Origin: JBLNBU01 sp050260215
Lineage (GTDB): Bacteria; Pseudomonadota; Alphaproteobacteria; Rhodospirillales; Magnetospirillaceae
Direction: 5' to 3'
Assembly: GCA_050260215.1 (NCBI GenBank)
Contig: JBLNBU010000233.1
Span: forward strand, 1-31,689
DNA length: 31,689 bases
The notes under the pieces are model-generated. The model was given only the letters and a program-made list of their open reading frames with translations, was not told the DNA's origin and did no database searches. Position numbers and translations under genes: made by a program. Shown piece after piece: positions 7,390-16,277 of the stretch. Every line of letters starts with the position of its first letter. Position 1 is the stretch's first letter.

Positions 7390-9534
7390 GTGACAACCGC
7401 CCCCGCGGTCGATGAGCACGCCATCGACATCGAGTCCAATGACCGTTTCATCAATCGCGAGCTGTCCTGGCTGGCCTTCAATGGCCGGGTGATCGAGGAG
7501 GCGTTCAACCGCCGCCACCCGCTGCTGGAACGCTTGCGCTTCCTGTCCATCTCGGCCGCCAACCTGGACGAGTTCTACATGGTCCGCGTCGCCGGTCTCA
7601 AAGGCCAGGTCGATGCCGGCGTGATGACCACCAGCCAGGAAGGGCTGACCCCGGCCCAACAGCTGACCGCCATCCACGCCCAGGCGGCGGTGCTGATGTC
7701 GGCGCAGAATGCCTGCTGGCGCATGCTGCGCACCGAGCTGCGCGAAGCCGGCGTGGCCGTCATCGACGCCTCCGAGCTGACCAAGGCCGACATCCGCTGG
7801 CTGGAGACGCGCTTCATGGAGCATGTCTTCCCGGTGCTGACCCCGCTGGCCATCGACCCGGCCCATCCGTTCCCGTTCATCCCCAACGGCAGCTTCGCCC
7901 TGGTGCTGCACCTTTTCCGCATCGAGGACGGCGAGGTGCTGCGCGCCCTGGTGCCCATGCCCCACCAGGTCGAGCGCTTCATCCGCCTGCCGGGCGAAGC
8001 CATTCGCTTCCTGCCGCTGGAAGACCTGGTCACCTTGTTCCTCGACCGCCTGTTCCCCGGCTTCCGGGTCGAGGGCAAGGGCATCTTCCGGGTCATCCGC
8101 GACTCGGAGATGGATATCGATGAAGAGGCCGAGGACCTGGTCCGCGTGTTCGAGACGGCGCTGAAGCGCCGGCGCCGCGGCCATGTGATCCGGCTGACCT
8201 TCAATGCCGGCATCCCCGAAGAGCTGCAGCGCCTGGTGATCAACGAGATGCACGTCGCCGACGGCGACGTCTTCGACTTCGACGGGCTGATCGGCCTGGT
8301 CGACACCAAGCAGATCATCACCGACGAGCGCCCCGACCTGTTGTTCCCGCCCTACAACGCCCGCTTCCCCGAGCGCATCCGCGACTTCGGCGGCGACTGC
8401 TTCGGCGCCATCCGCAAGAAGGACATCGTCGTCCACCACCCGTTCGAAAGCTTCGACGTGGTGGTGCAGTTCATCCGCCAGGCGGCGCGCGACCCCCATG
8501 TGGTGGCGATCAAGCAGACGCTGTACCGCACCAGCAAGGACAGCCCCATCGTCAAGGCGCTGATCGAGGCGGCCGAGGCGGGCAAGTCGGTGACCTGCAT
8601 GGTCGAGCTGAAGGCCCGCTTCGACGAGGAGGCCAACATCCGCTGGGCCCGCGACCTGGAAGCCGCCGGCGCCCAGGTGGTGTTCGGCTTCATGGAGCTG
8701 AAGACACACGCCAAGATCAGCCTGGTGGTGCGCCGCGAGGGCGGCGGGCTGACCTCGTACGTGCATTTCGGCACCGGCAACTACCACCCGATCACCGCCA
8801 AGGTGTACACCGACCTGTCGTTCTTCACTTGCGACCCGGGGCTGTGCCGCGACGCGCTGAAAGCGTTCAACTACATGACCGGCTATGCCCTGCCCGACAA
8901 GATGGAGAAGCTGGCCATCGCGCCGCTGGCCTTGCGCAAGCGCCTGGAAGCCCTGATCGAGGCCGAGATCGCCTTTGCCCGCGAAGGCAAGCCGGCGGCC
9001 ATCTGGGCCAAGATGAACTCGCTGGTCGACCCCAAGCTGATCGACGCGCTCTACCGCGCCTCGCAGGCCGGGGTGCAGGTCGACCTGGTCATCCGCGGCA
9101 TCTGCTGCCTGCGTCCGGGGGTGCCCGGCCTGTCCGAGAACATCCGGGTCAAGAGCATCGTCGGGCGCTTCCTCGAGCATTCGCGCGTCATCGTCTTCGG
9201 CAACGGCCAGCGCCTGCCGTCGCGCCAAGCCAAGGTGTTCATCTCCTCGGCCGACTGGATGCCGCGCAACATGGACTGGCGGGTCGAATCGCTGGTGCCC
9301 ATCGACAACCCGACGGTGCATCGCCAGATCCTAGAGCAGATCATGGTCGCCAACCTCAAGGACCAGGCCCAGACCTGGGTGCTGGACCCCGGCGGCACCT
9401 ATCGCCGCCTGTGCGAGGACGAAGGCGCCTTCAGCGCCCACACCTATTTCATGACCAACCCGTCCCTGTCGGGCCGCGGCAGCGCGCTCGAGCGCGGGCG
9501 TGGCCCGAAGCGGCTGGTGGCGGGGCGGGAATAG
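7390..9534 (+). CDS. ppk: Polyphosphate kinase 1
   Basis: 714 residues. Ppk1 reversibly builds inorganic polyphosphate from ATP. The N-terminal domain starts with RFINRELSWLAFN and contains LRFLSISAANLDEFYMVRV. The two phospholipase D-like catalytic domains hold the autophosphorylated histidine, His440 in ELKTHAKIS, and the second conserved histidine, His597 in FLEHSRVIVF. FGTGNYHP and KQTLYRTSKDSPIV, both diagnostic of Ppk1, are present. The GTG at 7390 is preceded by GGAGA. The longer open frame upstream overlaps the divergent sixA and is not coding. ppx follows after 3 bases, so the synthesis and breakdown enzymes are co-transcribed. Confidence 0.96.
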   Translation: MTTAPAVDEHAIDIESNDRFINRELSWLAFNGRVIEEAFNRRHPLLERLRFLSISAANLDEFYMVRVAGLKGQVDAGVMTTSQEGLTPAQQLTAIHAQAAVLMSAQNACWRMLRTELREAGVAVIDASELTKADIRWLETRFMEHVFPVLTPLAIDPAHPFPFIPNGSFALVLHLFRIEDGEVLRALVPMPHQVERFIRLPGEAIRFLPLEDLVTLFLDRLFPGFRVEGKGIFRVIRDSEMDIDEEAEDLVRVFETALKRRRRGHVIRLTFNAGIPEELQRLVINEMHVADGDVFDFDGLIGLVDTKQIITDERPDLLFPPYNARFPERIRDFGGDCFGAIRKKDIVVHHPFESFDVVVQFIRQAARDPHVVAIKQTLYRTSKDSPIVKALIEAAEAGKSVTCMVELKARFDEEANIRWARDLEAAGAQVVFGFMELKTHAKISLVVRREGGGLTSYVHFGTGNYHPITAKVYTDLSFFTCDPGLCRDALKAFNYMTGYALPDKMEKLAIAPLALRKRLEALIEAEIAFAREGKPAAIWAKMNSLVDPKLIDALYRASQAGVQVDLVIRGICCLRPGVPGLSENIRVKSIVGRFLEHSRVIVFGNGQRLPSRQAKVFISSADWMPRNMDWRVESLVPIDNPTVHRQILEQIMVANLKDQAQTWVLDPGGTYRRLCEDEGAFSAHTYFMTNPSLSGRGSALERGRGPKRLVAGRE

Positions 9535-9537
9535 GCC

Positions 9538-11019
9538 ATGCAGCAGATCCGTCTGCGCCAGGATCCGGTGGGCATCGTCGACATCGGGTCGAACTCCATA
9601 CGCCTGTGCGTGTACGACGCCGCCCAGCGGGTGCCGGTGCCGCTGTTCAACGAGAAGGCTCTGTGCGGGCTGGGCAAGGGCCTGGGGGCCAGCGGCCGGC
9701 TGAACCCGGAAGGCGTGCCGGCGGCCCTGGCCGCGGTCGGCCGCTTCGTCGGCCTGTGCCGGGCCATGGAGGTGTCCCGCCTGGACATCCTGTGCACCGC
9801 CGCGGTGCGGGACGCCCATGACGGCCCCGGCTTCGTCGCCGAGATCGAGAGCCGCTTCGGCGTCGAACCCAAGGTGCTGAGCGGCGGCCAGGAGGCCAAG
9901 CTGGCGGCCATGGGCGTGCTGTGCGGCACCCCCGATGCCGACGGCATCGTCGCCGACATCGGCGGCGGCTCGCTGGAACTGGTGACGGTGCAGGACCGCG
10001 GCTTCGGCGAGCACGTGACCATGCCGCTGGGCCTGTTGCGCCTGTCCGAGGCCTCGGGCGAGGACAGGCTGGTGGCCGGCCAGATCGTCGACCGCCATCT
10101 GGCCGGTTTGCCGTGGCTGCGCAAGGGGCGCGGCCGCAGCCTGTATGCCGTGGGCGGTGCCTGGCGCTCCATCGCGCGCATCTGCATCACCCAGACCCAG
10201 CACCCGCTGACCGTGCTCGACAACTTCTCGCTGCCTACCCCGGACGCACTGCGCATCCTGGGCCTGATCGCCACCCAAAGCCGCAAGTCGCTGGCCACCG
10301 TGCCCGGCGTGTCGAAGAAGCGGGTCGCCGGTCTGCCGCTGGCCGCCCTGGTGCTGGAACGGGTGGTGCGGGCGGCGCAGCCGGCGCGGCTGGTGTTTTC
10401 CATCTACGGCATGCGCGAGGGCCAGTTCTTCAAGCGCCTGCCCGACAAGCTGAAGGTCCAGGACCCGCTGTTGTCGGTGTGCCGGCAGATGGCGTCGCTC
10501 AATTCCCGCTTCCCCGAGCACGGTGACGAGCTGATGGCGTGGATGGCGCCCCTGTTCCCCACCGAGACCCGTCATTTCGCCCGCCTGCGCCATGCCGCCT
10601 GCCTGGTCTCGGACATCTTCTGGAACGAGCACCCCGACTACCGGGCCGAGCAGGCGTTCCTGCGCATCCTGCGCCTGCCGTTCATGGGCGTCGGCCACCG
10701 CGACCGCGCCGCCATCGCCTTCATCGTCTTCAGCCGCTACCAGGGCGACGAGGACAACCCCCAGGTCCAGCGCGCCATCGCCCTGCTCGACGACGACACG
10801 CGCCGGGACTGCCGCATCGCCGGCCTGGCGCTCCGGCTGGCCCACACCCTGTCGGGCGGGGCGCCCAACCTGCTGCGCCTGACCCGGCTGTCGGTGGAAA
10901 AGGGCAACCTGGTGCTGGACTGCCCGGCCGAACCGGCCTTCGCCATCGAGAACGACCGCACCTTCGACCGCCTGGCCAAGGCGCTGGGATGCGATACCCT
11001 GGTATTTCGTCGTTTTTGA
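9538..11019 (+). CDS. ppx: Exopolyphosphatase (Ppx/GppA family)
   Basis: 493 residues. The ASKHA-type fold is shown by GIVDIGSNSIRLCVYD at the N-terminus and by ADIGGGSLELV, the two phosphate-binding loops. A C-terminal helical, HD-like region (from about residue 310) follows, as in long Ppx proteins. The enzyme removes terminal phosphate from polyphosphate, and GppA relatives hydrolyse pppGpp. Placement directly after ppk favours the polyphosphate role. No clear terminator is seen in the 109 bases before the next gene. Confidence 0.92.
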   Translation: MQQIRLRQDPVGIVDIGSNSIRLCVYDAAQRVPVPLFNEKALCGLGKGLGASGRLNPEGVPAALAAVGRFVGLCRAMEVSRLDILCTAAVRDAHDGPGFVAEIESRFGVEPKVLSGGQEAKLAAMGVLCGTPDADGIVADIGGGSLELVTVQDRGFGEHVTMPLGLLRLSEASGEDRLVAGQIVDRHLAGLPWLRKGRGRSLYAVGGAWRSIARICITQTQHPLTVLDNFSLPTPDALRILGLIATQSRKSLATVPGVSKKRVAGLPLAALVLERVVRAAQPARLVFSIYGMREGQFFKRLPDKLKVQDPLLSVCRQMASLNSRFPEHGDELMAWMAPLFPTETRHFARLRHAACLVSDIFWNEHPDYRAEQAFLRILRLPFMGVGHRDRAAIAFIVFSRYQGDEDNPQVQRAIALLDDDTRRDCRIAGLALRLAHTLSGGAPNLLRLTRLSVEKGNLVLDCPAEPAFAIENDRTFDRLAKALGCDTLVFRRF

Positions 11020-11128
11020 CGGGCATTGCACCCAAAGTGCCTATGACGGCTCTTCCTTGGTGATATTCCCCCGCGCTTCCCATAGCTGATATGACGATAA
11101 CATTGGGGAAACGCTGGGTTGGTCTTTC

Positions 11129-12892
11129 ATGGGGCGTTGGTGGTACCAAGGGTTGTTCTTTGCGGGTGTCGGTCTGCCCGTCATCGCGTGGGCCATCATC
11201 GCCTGGCATTCCTACAACCATGAGCTTGAAAACGCGCGTGAGCAGGCCGAAAGACGGGTGACGCTGGTCGCCGACTATGTCGCGCGCACCATGGAAGCGG
11301 TGTCCATGGCCATGGCCCTGGTCGACCACGAGACCGCGGTGATGCGCGACGACGAGGTCGCCGCCTCGGGTTCGGTCTCGCGCGTGCTGACCAGCCGGGT
11401 GCAGGAGGCCGAGACCGTCGGCCAGATCCTGATCGTCGACCATACCGGCGTGGTCGCCGCCGCCAGCCGGGGCTTCGCCACCAAGGGCATGGACGTCTCG
11501 GACCGCGAATACATCCGCGGAGCACTGAAGACGAACGGCCAGTATGTCGGTCCGGAAGTTGTCGGCCGCACCTCGGGACAGACGTTCTTCACCTTGTCGC
11601 AGCGCCGCGCCAATGGCGGCGCGGTGGTGGCCGCGCTGTACACCAGGGCTTTCGAGCGCATGTTCCGGGTGGCCGCCGAATCGAGCGGCACCAGCGTCAG
11701 CGTGGGGCTGTTCCGTGCCGACGGCCGCCAGCTGGCCCGCTATCCGCACCTGCTTCAGCCGATCGAGCTGAAAAGCAGCTCGGGGCTGATGCAGGGCATC
11801 CTGCGCGCCGATTCGGGATCGTTCCGGGTGGTCGGCACACAGGCCGACGGCAAGGACCGCATTTTCGCTTATCGTCGGGTGGGCGAGTTTCCGGTCTACG
11901 CCACCTATGGCATTTCGGTCGAGGTGGTGGTCGAGAACTGGCGGCGGGAAATGGCCGAGCACGGCACCGTGGCCCTGGCGCTGTCGCTGATCCTGGGCGT
12001 GGCCGCCAACACCTTCGTCCGCCGCGAGCGCGCCCGCCAGGAGGCCGAAGACCGGCTGCAGGGTCTGGTGGCCGAGCGCACCGCCGAGGCCGAAGCCGCC
12101 ATGCGGGCCCGCGAGGTGGCGGTTCGCCAGGCCGAGATCGCCCATCTGGGCAAGTCGCACTTCCTCGCCGCCGCCAGCCACGACCTGCGCCAGCCCATCC
12201 AGGGCCTGCGGCTGTTCGTCGACGTTCTGGCCGGCCGGCTGGCCGGCACCGAGCACGAGCAGGCGGCCGAACTGGCCGCCCGTGCCCTGGAAGGGGCCGA
12301 GCAATTGCTCGACGCGCTGCTCGATGTCTCCACCCTGGATGCCGGCATGGTGCGGGTCGAGCGCCAGGCCTTTCAGGTCGAGGAGGCGCTTCAGCCCCTG
12401 GCCGAAGAGGCCGGGGCCATGGCCGCCGACAAGGGGTTGGGCTTCCGCCACGTGCCTTGCGGCCTGTGGGTCGACGGCGACCCGGTGCTGCTGCAGCGCA
12501 TGGTGCGCAACCTGCTGGTCAACGCCATCCGCTACACCGACAGCGGCCGCATCCTGCTGGGTTGCCGCCGCCGCGGCCATGCCTTGCGCATCGAGGTGTG
12601 GGACAGCGGCGCCGGCATCCCCGAGGACGCGCTCGAACTGGTGTTCGAGGACTTCGTCCAGCTGGGCAACCCCCAGCGCGACCGTCGCAACGGGCTCGGC
12701 CTGGGCCTGTCGGTGGTCCGCCGCATGGCGTCGCTGCTGGGCCACGACCTCGACGTGCGGTCGACCCGCGGGCGGGGATCCATGTTTGCCGTGGTGGTGC
12801 CGGTGGTCAACCGGCCAGCCACGCCCCAAGGTTGTCATGTTACCATGATGTTGCTTCCATCTGGTGTCCGCGCGCATCCCATCCGGCGCTGA
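11129..12892 (+). CDS. Membrane sensor histidine kinase with periplasmic Cache-like domain
   Basis: 587 residues. A first membrane helix (about residues 8-26) and a second (about 275-295) enclose a periplasmic domain of some 250 residues whose pattern (ILIVDHTGVVAAASRG and VSDREYIRGALK) fits a double Cache ligand sensor. A coiled coil leads to the HisKA domain with His351 in AASHDLRQP, then the ATPase domain with N-box NLLVNAIRYTD, DSGAGIP and the G-box GLGLGLSVVRRM. There is no receiver domain and no adjacent response regulator, so it is an orphan. The His-box is the same HDLRQP type as in the hybrid kinase at 23873-25765. Two small genes follow closely. Confidence 0.9.
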   Translation: MGRWWYQGLFFAGVGLPVIAWAIIAWHSYNHELENAREQAERRVTLVADYVARTMEAVSMAMALVDHETAVMRDDEVAASGSVSRVLTSRVQEAETVGQILIVDHTGVVAAASRGFATKGMDVSDREYIRGALKTNGQYVGPEVVGRTSGQTFFTLSQRRANGGAVVAALYTRAFERMFRVAAESSGTSVSVGLFRADGRQLARYPHLLQPIELKSSSGLMQGILRADSGSFRVVGTQADGKDRIFAYRRVGEFPVYATYGISVEVVVENWRREMAEHGTVALALSLILGVAANTFVRRERARQEAEDRLQGLVAERTAEAEAAMRAREVAVRQAEIAHLGKSHFLAAASHDLRQPIQGLRLFVDVLAGRLAGTEHEQAAELAARALEGAEQLLDALLDVSTLDAGMVRVERQAFQVEEALQPLAEEAGAMAADKGLGFRHVPCGLWVDGDPVLLQRMVRNLLVNAIRYTDSGRILLGCRRRGHALRIEVWDSGAGIPEDALELVFEDFVQLGNPQRDRRNGLGLGLSVVRRMASLLGHDLDVRSTRGRGSMFAVVVPVVNRPATPQGCHVTMMLLPSGVRAHPIRR

Positions 12893-12903
12893 GAGGGGGA
12901 TTG

Positions 12904-13095
12904 ATGATCAGAATAAACCGCGGCGGGTTAACCGCCAGTGAGCGAGCGAGTGTACGCAAGCCGCTTGCCAAGAACGATGATGACGGTCTCGATCTGCACT
13001 CCCTCGGTGGCAACATCGACCATGCCCTGAAGAAGTACATGAGCGTGTTCGCCGAAGCGGTCGAGAGCATCGACCAGGAACAAGCCGACAAATAG
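12904..13095 (+). CDS. Small hypothetical protein (63 aa)
   Basis: 63 residues, polar and charged: MIRINRGGLTASERASV at the start, an acidic patch KNDDDGLDLH, and an amphipathic C-terminal helix (about residues 37-60). No family is recognised. GAGAGGGGGA lies a good distance before the ATG, and the gene begins 11 bases after the kinase stop, so translation is likely and co-transcription with the kinase is possible. It might be a small partner of the kinase or of the damaged gene downstream; nothing in the sequence decides this. Confidence 0.55.
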   Translation: MIRINRGGLTASERASVRKPLAKNDDDGLDLHSLGGNIDHALKKYMSVFAEAVESIDQEQADK

Positions 13096-13172
13096 TTGGG
13101 CGCCGATTCATTGGCTTCCCGACCCTGAGGGGGCGGGTTGGCGATGTCGCGTGCGGGTGGGAGCACTGAATA

Positions 13173-13732
13173 GTGTCAAAAGGGACTCGGAAGAGAACGA
13201 GGCTGGATGATGTTCTGGATACGCTGCAGCCATTGATCGAGCAGATCGAGGGGCTGCTGGGCGCCCGCATCGTCGTTGACGAGAAGGTGCTCGAGGAATG
13301 TCTGGAGTGCGCCGCCACCAGCATGAAGAAGTTGAGCATCGAAACAAGCCCAACGATTTCAAGCGGGCCGGCCACTATGCGTTCTGGATCCGCAAGCTGA
13401 AGCCATTCCGGGTTTTCCGCGTTCGCGAGATCATAGAGCAGATCGAAGCGCTACGCCCCGATGCCGACTCCGGTTGCGCACATGACTACGAGTGCGTCCG
13501 CCACCTTCTTCCAGGTGATTCTCAGACTCCCGAGCGTCCCAGGCACCGTTACGTCAATGAAATGATTGCTGTGTGGATCGCCATCGCCTTCATGACCGGC
13601 AAGGTCAAGCCGCGCGAGATCCTACTGACCAAGACCTTCCTGCACGATTTCCTGGCTCGGCTTCGTTATGATGCCTACACGCCCGACAACCTGGCCCTTT
13701 TGTTCGAGGCCATGGCCCAGCAGAAGCGCTGA
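13173..13732 (+). pseudogene. Hypothetical protein gene broken by a one-base frameshift
   Basis: Two frames complement each other. The first, from GTG 13173 with GGGAG upstream, reads to ATSMKKLSIE near 13343 and then runs out in a stop at 13398-13400. The second takes over with NKPNDFKRAGHYAFWIRKL and runs to 13732. Adding one A in the short A-run at 13342-13344 joins them into a protein of about 186 residues. The second half, with AFWIRKLKPF and later YVNEMIAVWIAIAF, resembles an uncharacterised family seen in accessory regions; this is memory, not a search. No slippery heptamer for programmed frameshifting is visible. A sequencing error is the other explanation. It ends 5 bases before the convergent YkgJ gene. 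Confidence 0.6.
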
Positions 13733-13737
13733 ACGGG

Positions 13738-14334
13738 TCACCCTGCCAGCGCCAGTGCCAGGTTGACCACCTGGGCGTCGCGGCCGGCATCGGCCAGGGC
13801 GCGGACCAGGCCCAGCTGGGCATGGCCATAGACGCCGTGCTGGGCGGCCAGCACCGGAACCCGCACCGCTTCCCCCGCCAGCGAGCGCCGGCAGACCTCG
13901 GCATCGGCCGAATTGTAGGCCCGGCAGGGCAGGGGGCGCGATTGGTGGACCAGGCACAAGCCGTCGTCGCCGAGCAGCGGGCAGCGCAGACGCGCCGCCC
14001 ACCAGCCGCGCTGGTCCAGTCCGGCGCCCATGCGGGCGGTCTCGGCGGCGGCGGCCTTGACCTTGTCCCGCACCGCCTGCGGCAGGGCGGCGACCGCCTC
14101 GGCGACCCAGGCCAACTCGGCCGAGGTCACCCCGACGACCTGGTGGCAGCACCAGGCGCAGCCGGCGGTACAGGCCAGCCGGGCCAGGACCGGGTCCAGG
14201 CCGACCCGGCTGCGGACCTCGTCGAAGAAGGTATCGGCCGCCTTGGCGGCGGCGCGCGCAGCGGCGGCCTCGCCCTCGGCCAGCGCGGCGGCGGCGGCCT
14301 GGCCGGACGCCTGGGCGGCGTCGGCGTAGTTCAT
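13738..14334 (-). CDS. YkgJ family cysteine cluster protein (second copy in the pair)
   Basis: 198 residues. The cysteine pattern CTAGCAWCCHQVVGVT followed by CPLLGDDGLCLVH and RPLPCRAY matches the YkgJ/UPF0153 family, thought to bind a zinc or iron-sulfur centre; no reaction is established. The ATG at 14334 shares its A with the TGA of the upstream YkgJ gene (TGATG), so translation is coupled. The two copies are clearly related over their whole length, including CCHQVVG and the RPLPCRA segment, and form a tandem duplication. It is the last gene of the rnd unit. Confidence 0.85.
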   Translation of the reverse strand: MNYADAAQASGQAAAAALAEGEAAAARAAAKAADTFFDEVRSRVGLDPVLARLACTAGCAWCCHQVVGVTSAELAWVAEAVAALPQAVRDKVKAAAAETARMGAGLDQRGWWAARLRCPLLGDDGLCLVHQSRPLPCRAYNSADAEVCRRSLAGEAVRVPVLAAQHGVYGHAQLGLVRALADAGRDAQVVNLALALAG

Positions 14335-14948
14335 CAGCCCGCCATCAGCGACAACGCTTCGATCAGCGACACCGGGCCGGGCGGGGTGCCGGCGGCGGCA
14401 AGCGCCTGGGCCAGGGCGGCCTGGACCTGGGCGTGGACGTTGCGCTGCACCGCGATCAGCGGGATGCGGGCGCCCTCGTCGCCGTCGTGCCAGGCCTTGC
14501 AGGCGGCGACGTCGGCCGACAGCACGGCACGGCAGGGCAGCGGGCGGGCGGCGTGCAGGACGCAGCGGCCGTTTTCCAGGATCGGGCAGGGCACGCGGGC
14601 GGCCTGCCATTCTTCCACCGGCAGGCAGCGCAGCCGGTGCTCGGCCTCGATCTGGCGGGCCTTCAGGCGTGCCCGCGCGCTGGCCGGCAGGGCGTTGGCG
14701 GCGGCCACCAGCATTTCCTCCTCGGCGGTGGTGATGCCCACCACCTGGTGGCAGCACCAGCCGCAGCCCTTGCGGCAGGCCACGCCCTTCAGGGCGGCGG
14801 CCAGGGTGGGCTCGGCGGCGACCCGGGCCATGGTCTTCTCGGCCACGGCGATGGCGGCCCGCGCGGCGGCGGCCGGGCTTTCGTTGAGCGCGGTCGAGGC
14901 GGCGATGAACGCCTCGGTCTCGATGTCGGAGTAGCGCAGGCCCGACAC
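14334..14948 (-). CDS. YkgJ family cysteine cluster protein (first copy in the pair)
   Basis: 204 residues from GTG 14948, whose G is the last base of the rnd stop (TAGTG). Conserved features are CRKGCGWCCHQVVGITTAEE in the middle, then CPILENGRCVLHAARPLPCRA. These are the four-cysteine and downstream cysteine clusters of the YkgJ family, probably metal binding. The N-terminal 70 residues are an alanine-rich helical part (AAAARAAIAVAEKT) also found in the downstream copy. Function is unknown. Coupling to rnd suggests a role in RNA metabolism, but this is a guess from position. Confidence 0.85.
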   Translation of the reverse strand: MSGLRYSDIETEAFIAASTALNESPAAAARAAIAVAEKTMARVAAEPTLAAALKGVACRKGCGWCCHQVVGITTAEEEMLVAAANALPASARARLKARQIEAEHRLRCLPVEEWQAARVPCPILENGRCVLHAARPLPCRAVLSADVAACKAWHDGDEGARIPLIAVQRNVHAQVQAALAQALAAAGTPPGPVSLIEALSLMAG

Positions 14949-16123
14949 TATTCGACCGCCTCGACCGGCTCGGTCGGGATCAGGCGCAGGCGGCGGCCGT
15001 CGGTGCAAAAGCCCAGGCCCAGGCGTCCATGCTTGAGCTTCAGGGCATCCTCGCCGAACAGTTCGCGGCGCCAGCCGTGCATGGCCGGCACGTCGGCATC
15101 GTCGTCGGCGGCGATCATCTCGATGTCGGCGACGTTGGCCACCAGCTTGCTGGCGACGCCGTGCTCGTCGCACTTCATCTTCAGCAGCACCTTCAACAGG
15201 TCGACCACCGGCCCCAGGCCCTTGGGCACCTCGAAGCGATCGGGCGGCTGCGGGCACTCGGAGTCGGGCAGGGCCATGGCACGCGCCACCGCGTCCAGGA
15301 TGGCGGCGCCCATCTTGCCCTCGACCAGGCCCTTGCCGATGCCGCGGGTGCGCCCCAGTTCGGCGGTGGTGGTCGGGTGGTGGGCGGCGATCTCCATCAG
15401 CATCTCGTCGCGCAGCACCCGCTGGCGGGGCAGGTCGCGCTCCTGGGCCTCGCGCTCGCGCCAGGCGGCCAGCTCGCGCAGCACGGCGAGGAAGCGGGGG
15501 CTGGACGACCGCGGCTTCAGGCGCTTCCAGGCGTTCTCGGGGTCGACCAGATAGGTGCCCGGATCGGCCAGGATGGCCCACTCCTCGGCCAGCCAGTCGA
15601 TGCGGTTGTTCTTTTCCAGCTTGCGGACCAGCTTCTCGTAGGCGACGCGCAGGTGGGTGACGTCGGCCAGGGCGTACTGGACCTGCTTCTCGGTCAGCGG
15701 CCTGAGCGCCCAGTCGGTGAAGCGCATGGACTTGTCGATGCGGGCACGCGCCAGCTGGCTGGCCAGGGTCTCGTAGCCGACCGCGTCGCCGAAGCCGCAC
15801 ACCATGGCCGCCACCTGGGTGTCGAACAGCGGCTTGGGCATGCGGCCCGTCAGGTGCAGGAAGATCTCGACGTCCTGGCGGGCGGCGTGGAACACCTTCA
15901 GGATGGATTCGTCGGCCAACAGCTCGAACAGCGGGGCGAGGTCGATGCCGGGGGCCAGCGGGTCGATGGCACGGGCCTCATCCGGCCCGGCCACCTGGAC
16001 CAGGCACAGTTGGGGCCAGTACGTCTTCTCCCGCATGAACTCGGTGTCGACGGTGATGTAGCTGGCGGTTTTCAACCGGTCGCAGAAGTCGGCAAGCGAC
16101 TGGGTGTCGGAAATCATCGGCAT
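14948..16123 (-). CDS. rnd: Ribonuclease D
   Basis: 391 residues. RNase D is a 3'-to-5' exonuclease that trims tRNA and other small RNAs. The DEDDy exonuclease domain occupies the first 180 residues: ITVDTEFMRE carries the first acidic pair, the middle motif is KVFHAARQDVEIF, and YALADVTHLRVAYEKL the last. One HRDC domain (about 210-290) follows, with RQRVLRDEMLMEIA. The ATG at 16123 (MPMISDTQSL) is taken as the start; GTG 16147 in frame would add eight residues. It diverges from aspS and its stop overlaps the next gene by one base. Confidence 0.95.
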   Translation of the reverse strand: MPMISDTQSLADFCDRLKTASYITVDTEFMREKTYWPQLCLVQVAGPDEARAIDPLAPGIDLAPLFELLADESILKVFHAARQDVEIFLHLTGRMPKPLFDTQVAAMVCGFGDAVGYETLASQLARARIDKSMRFTDWALRPLTEKQVQYALADVTHLRVAYEKLVRKLEKNNRIDWLAEEWAILADPGTYLVDPENAWKRLKPRSSSPRFLAVLRELAAWREREAQERDLPRQRVLRDEMLMEIAAHHPTTTAELGRTRGIGKGLVEGKMGAAILDAVARAMALPDSECPQPPDRFEVPKGLGPVVDLLKVLLKMKCDEHGVASKLVANVADIEMIAADDDADVPAMHGWRRELFGEDALKLKHGRLGLGFCTDGRRLRLIPTEPVEAVE

Positions 16124-16277
16124 GGCCGACTGTGATACACGCTCCACCGGGCGGCGTGCAAGTCGGCGGGAGTGGTTTGGGCGCCAACGTGTCCATATTC
16201 GGTCATGGCGGCTTGACGACCGGCGGTGCGGTGTGCCTTCTTGCCGCTTTCACGCGCCTGCGAAGATGGGGTCGACC

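Noticed and set aside
6784..9321. An 845-codon minus-strand open frame
   Set aside because: Only the part from 7302 down is sixA. The remainder lies antisense to ppk and has shadow-frame composition.
13338..13348. Programmed -1 ribosomal frameshift
   Set aside because: CGAAACA is not a slippery heptamer and no downstream pseudoknot is evident; mutation or sequence error is simpler.
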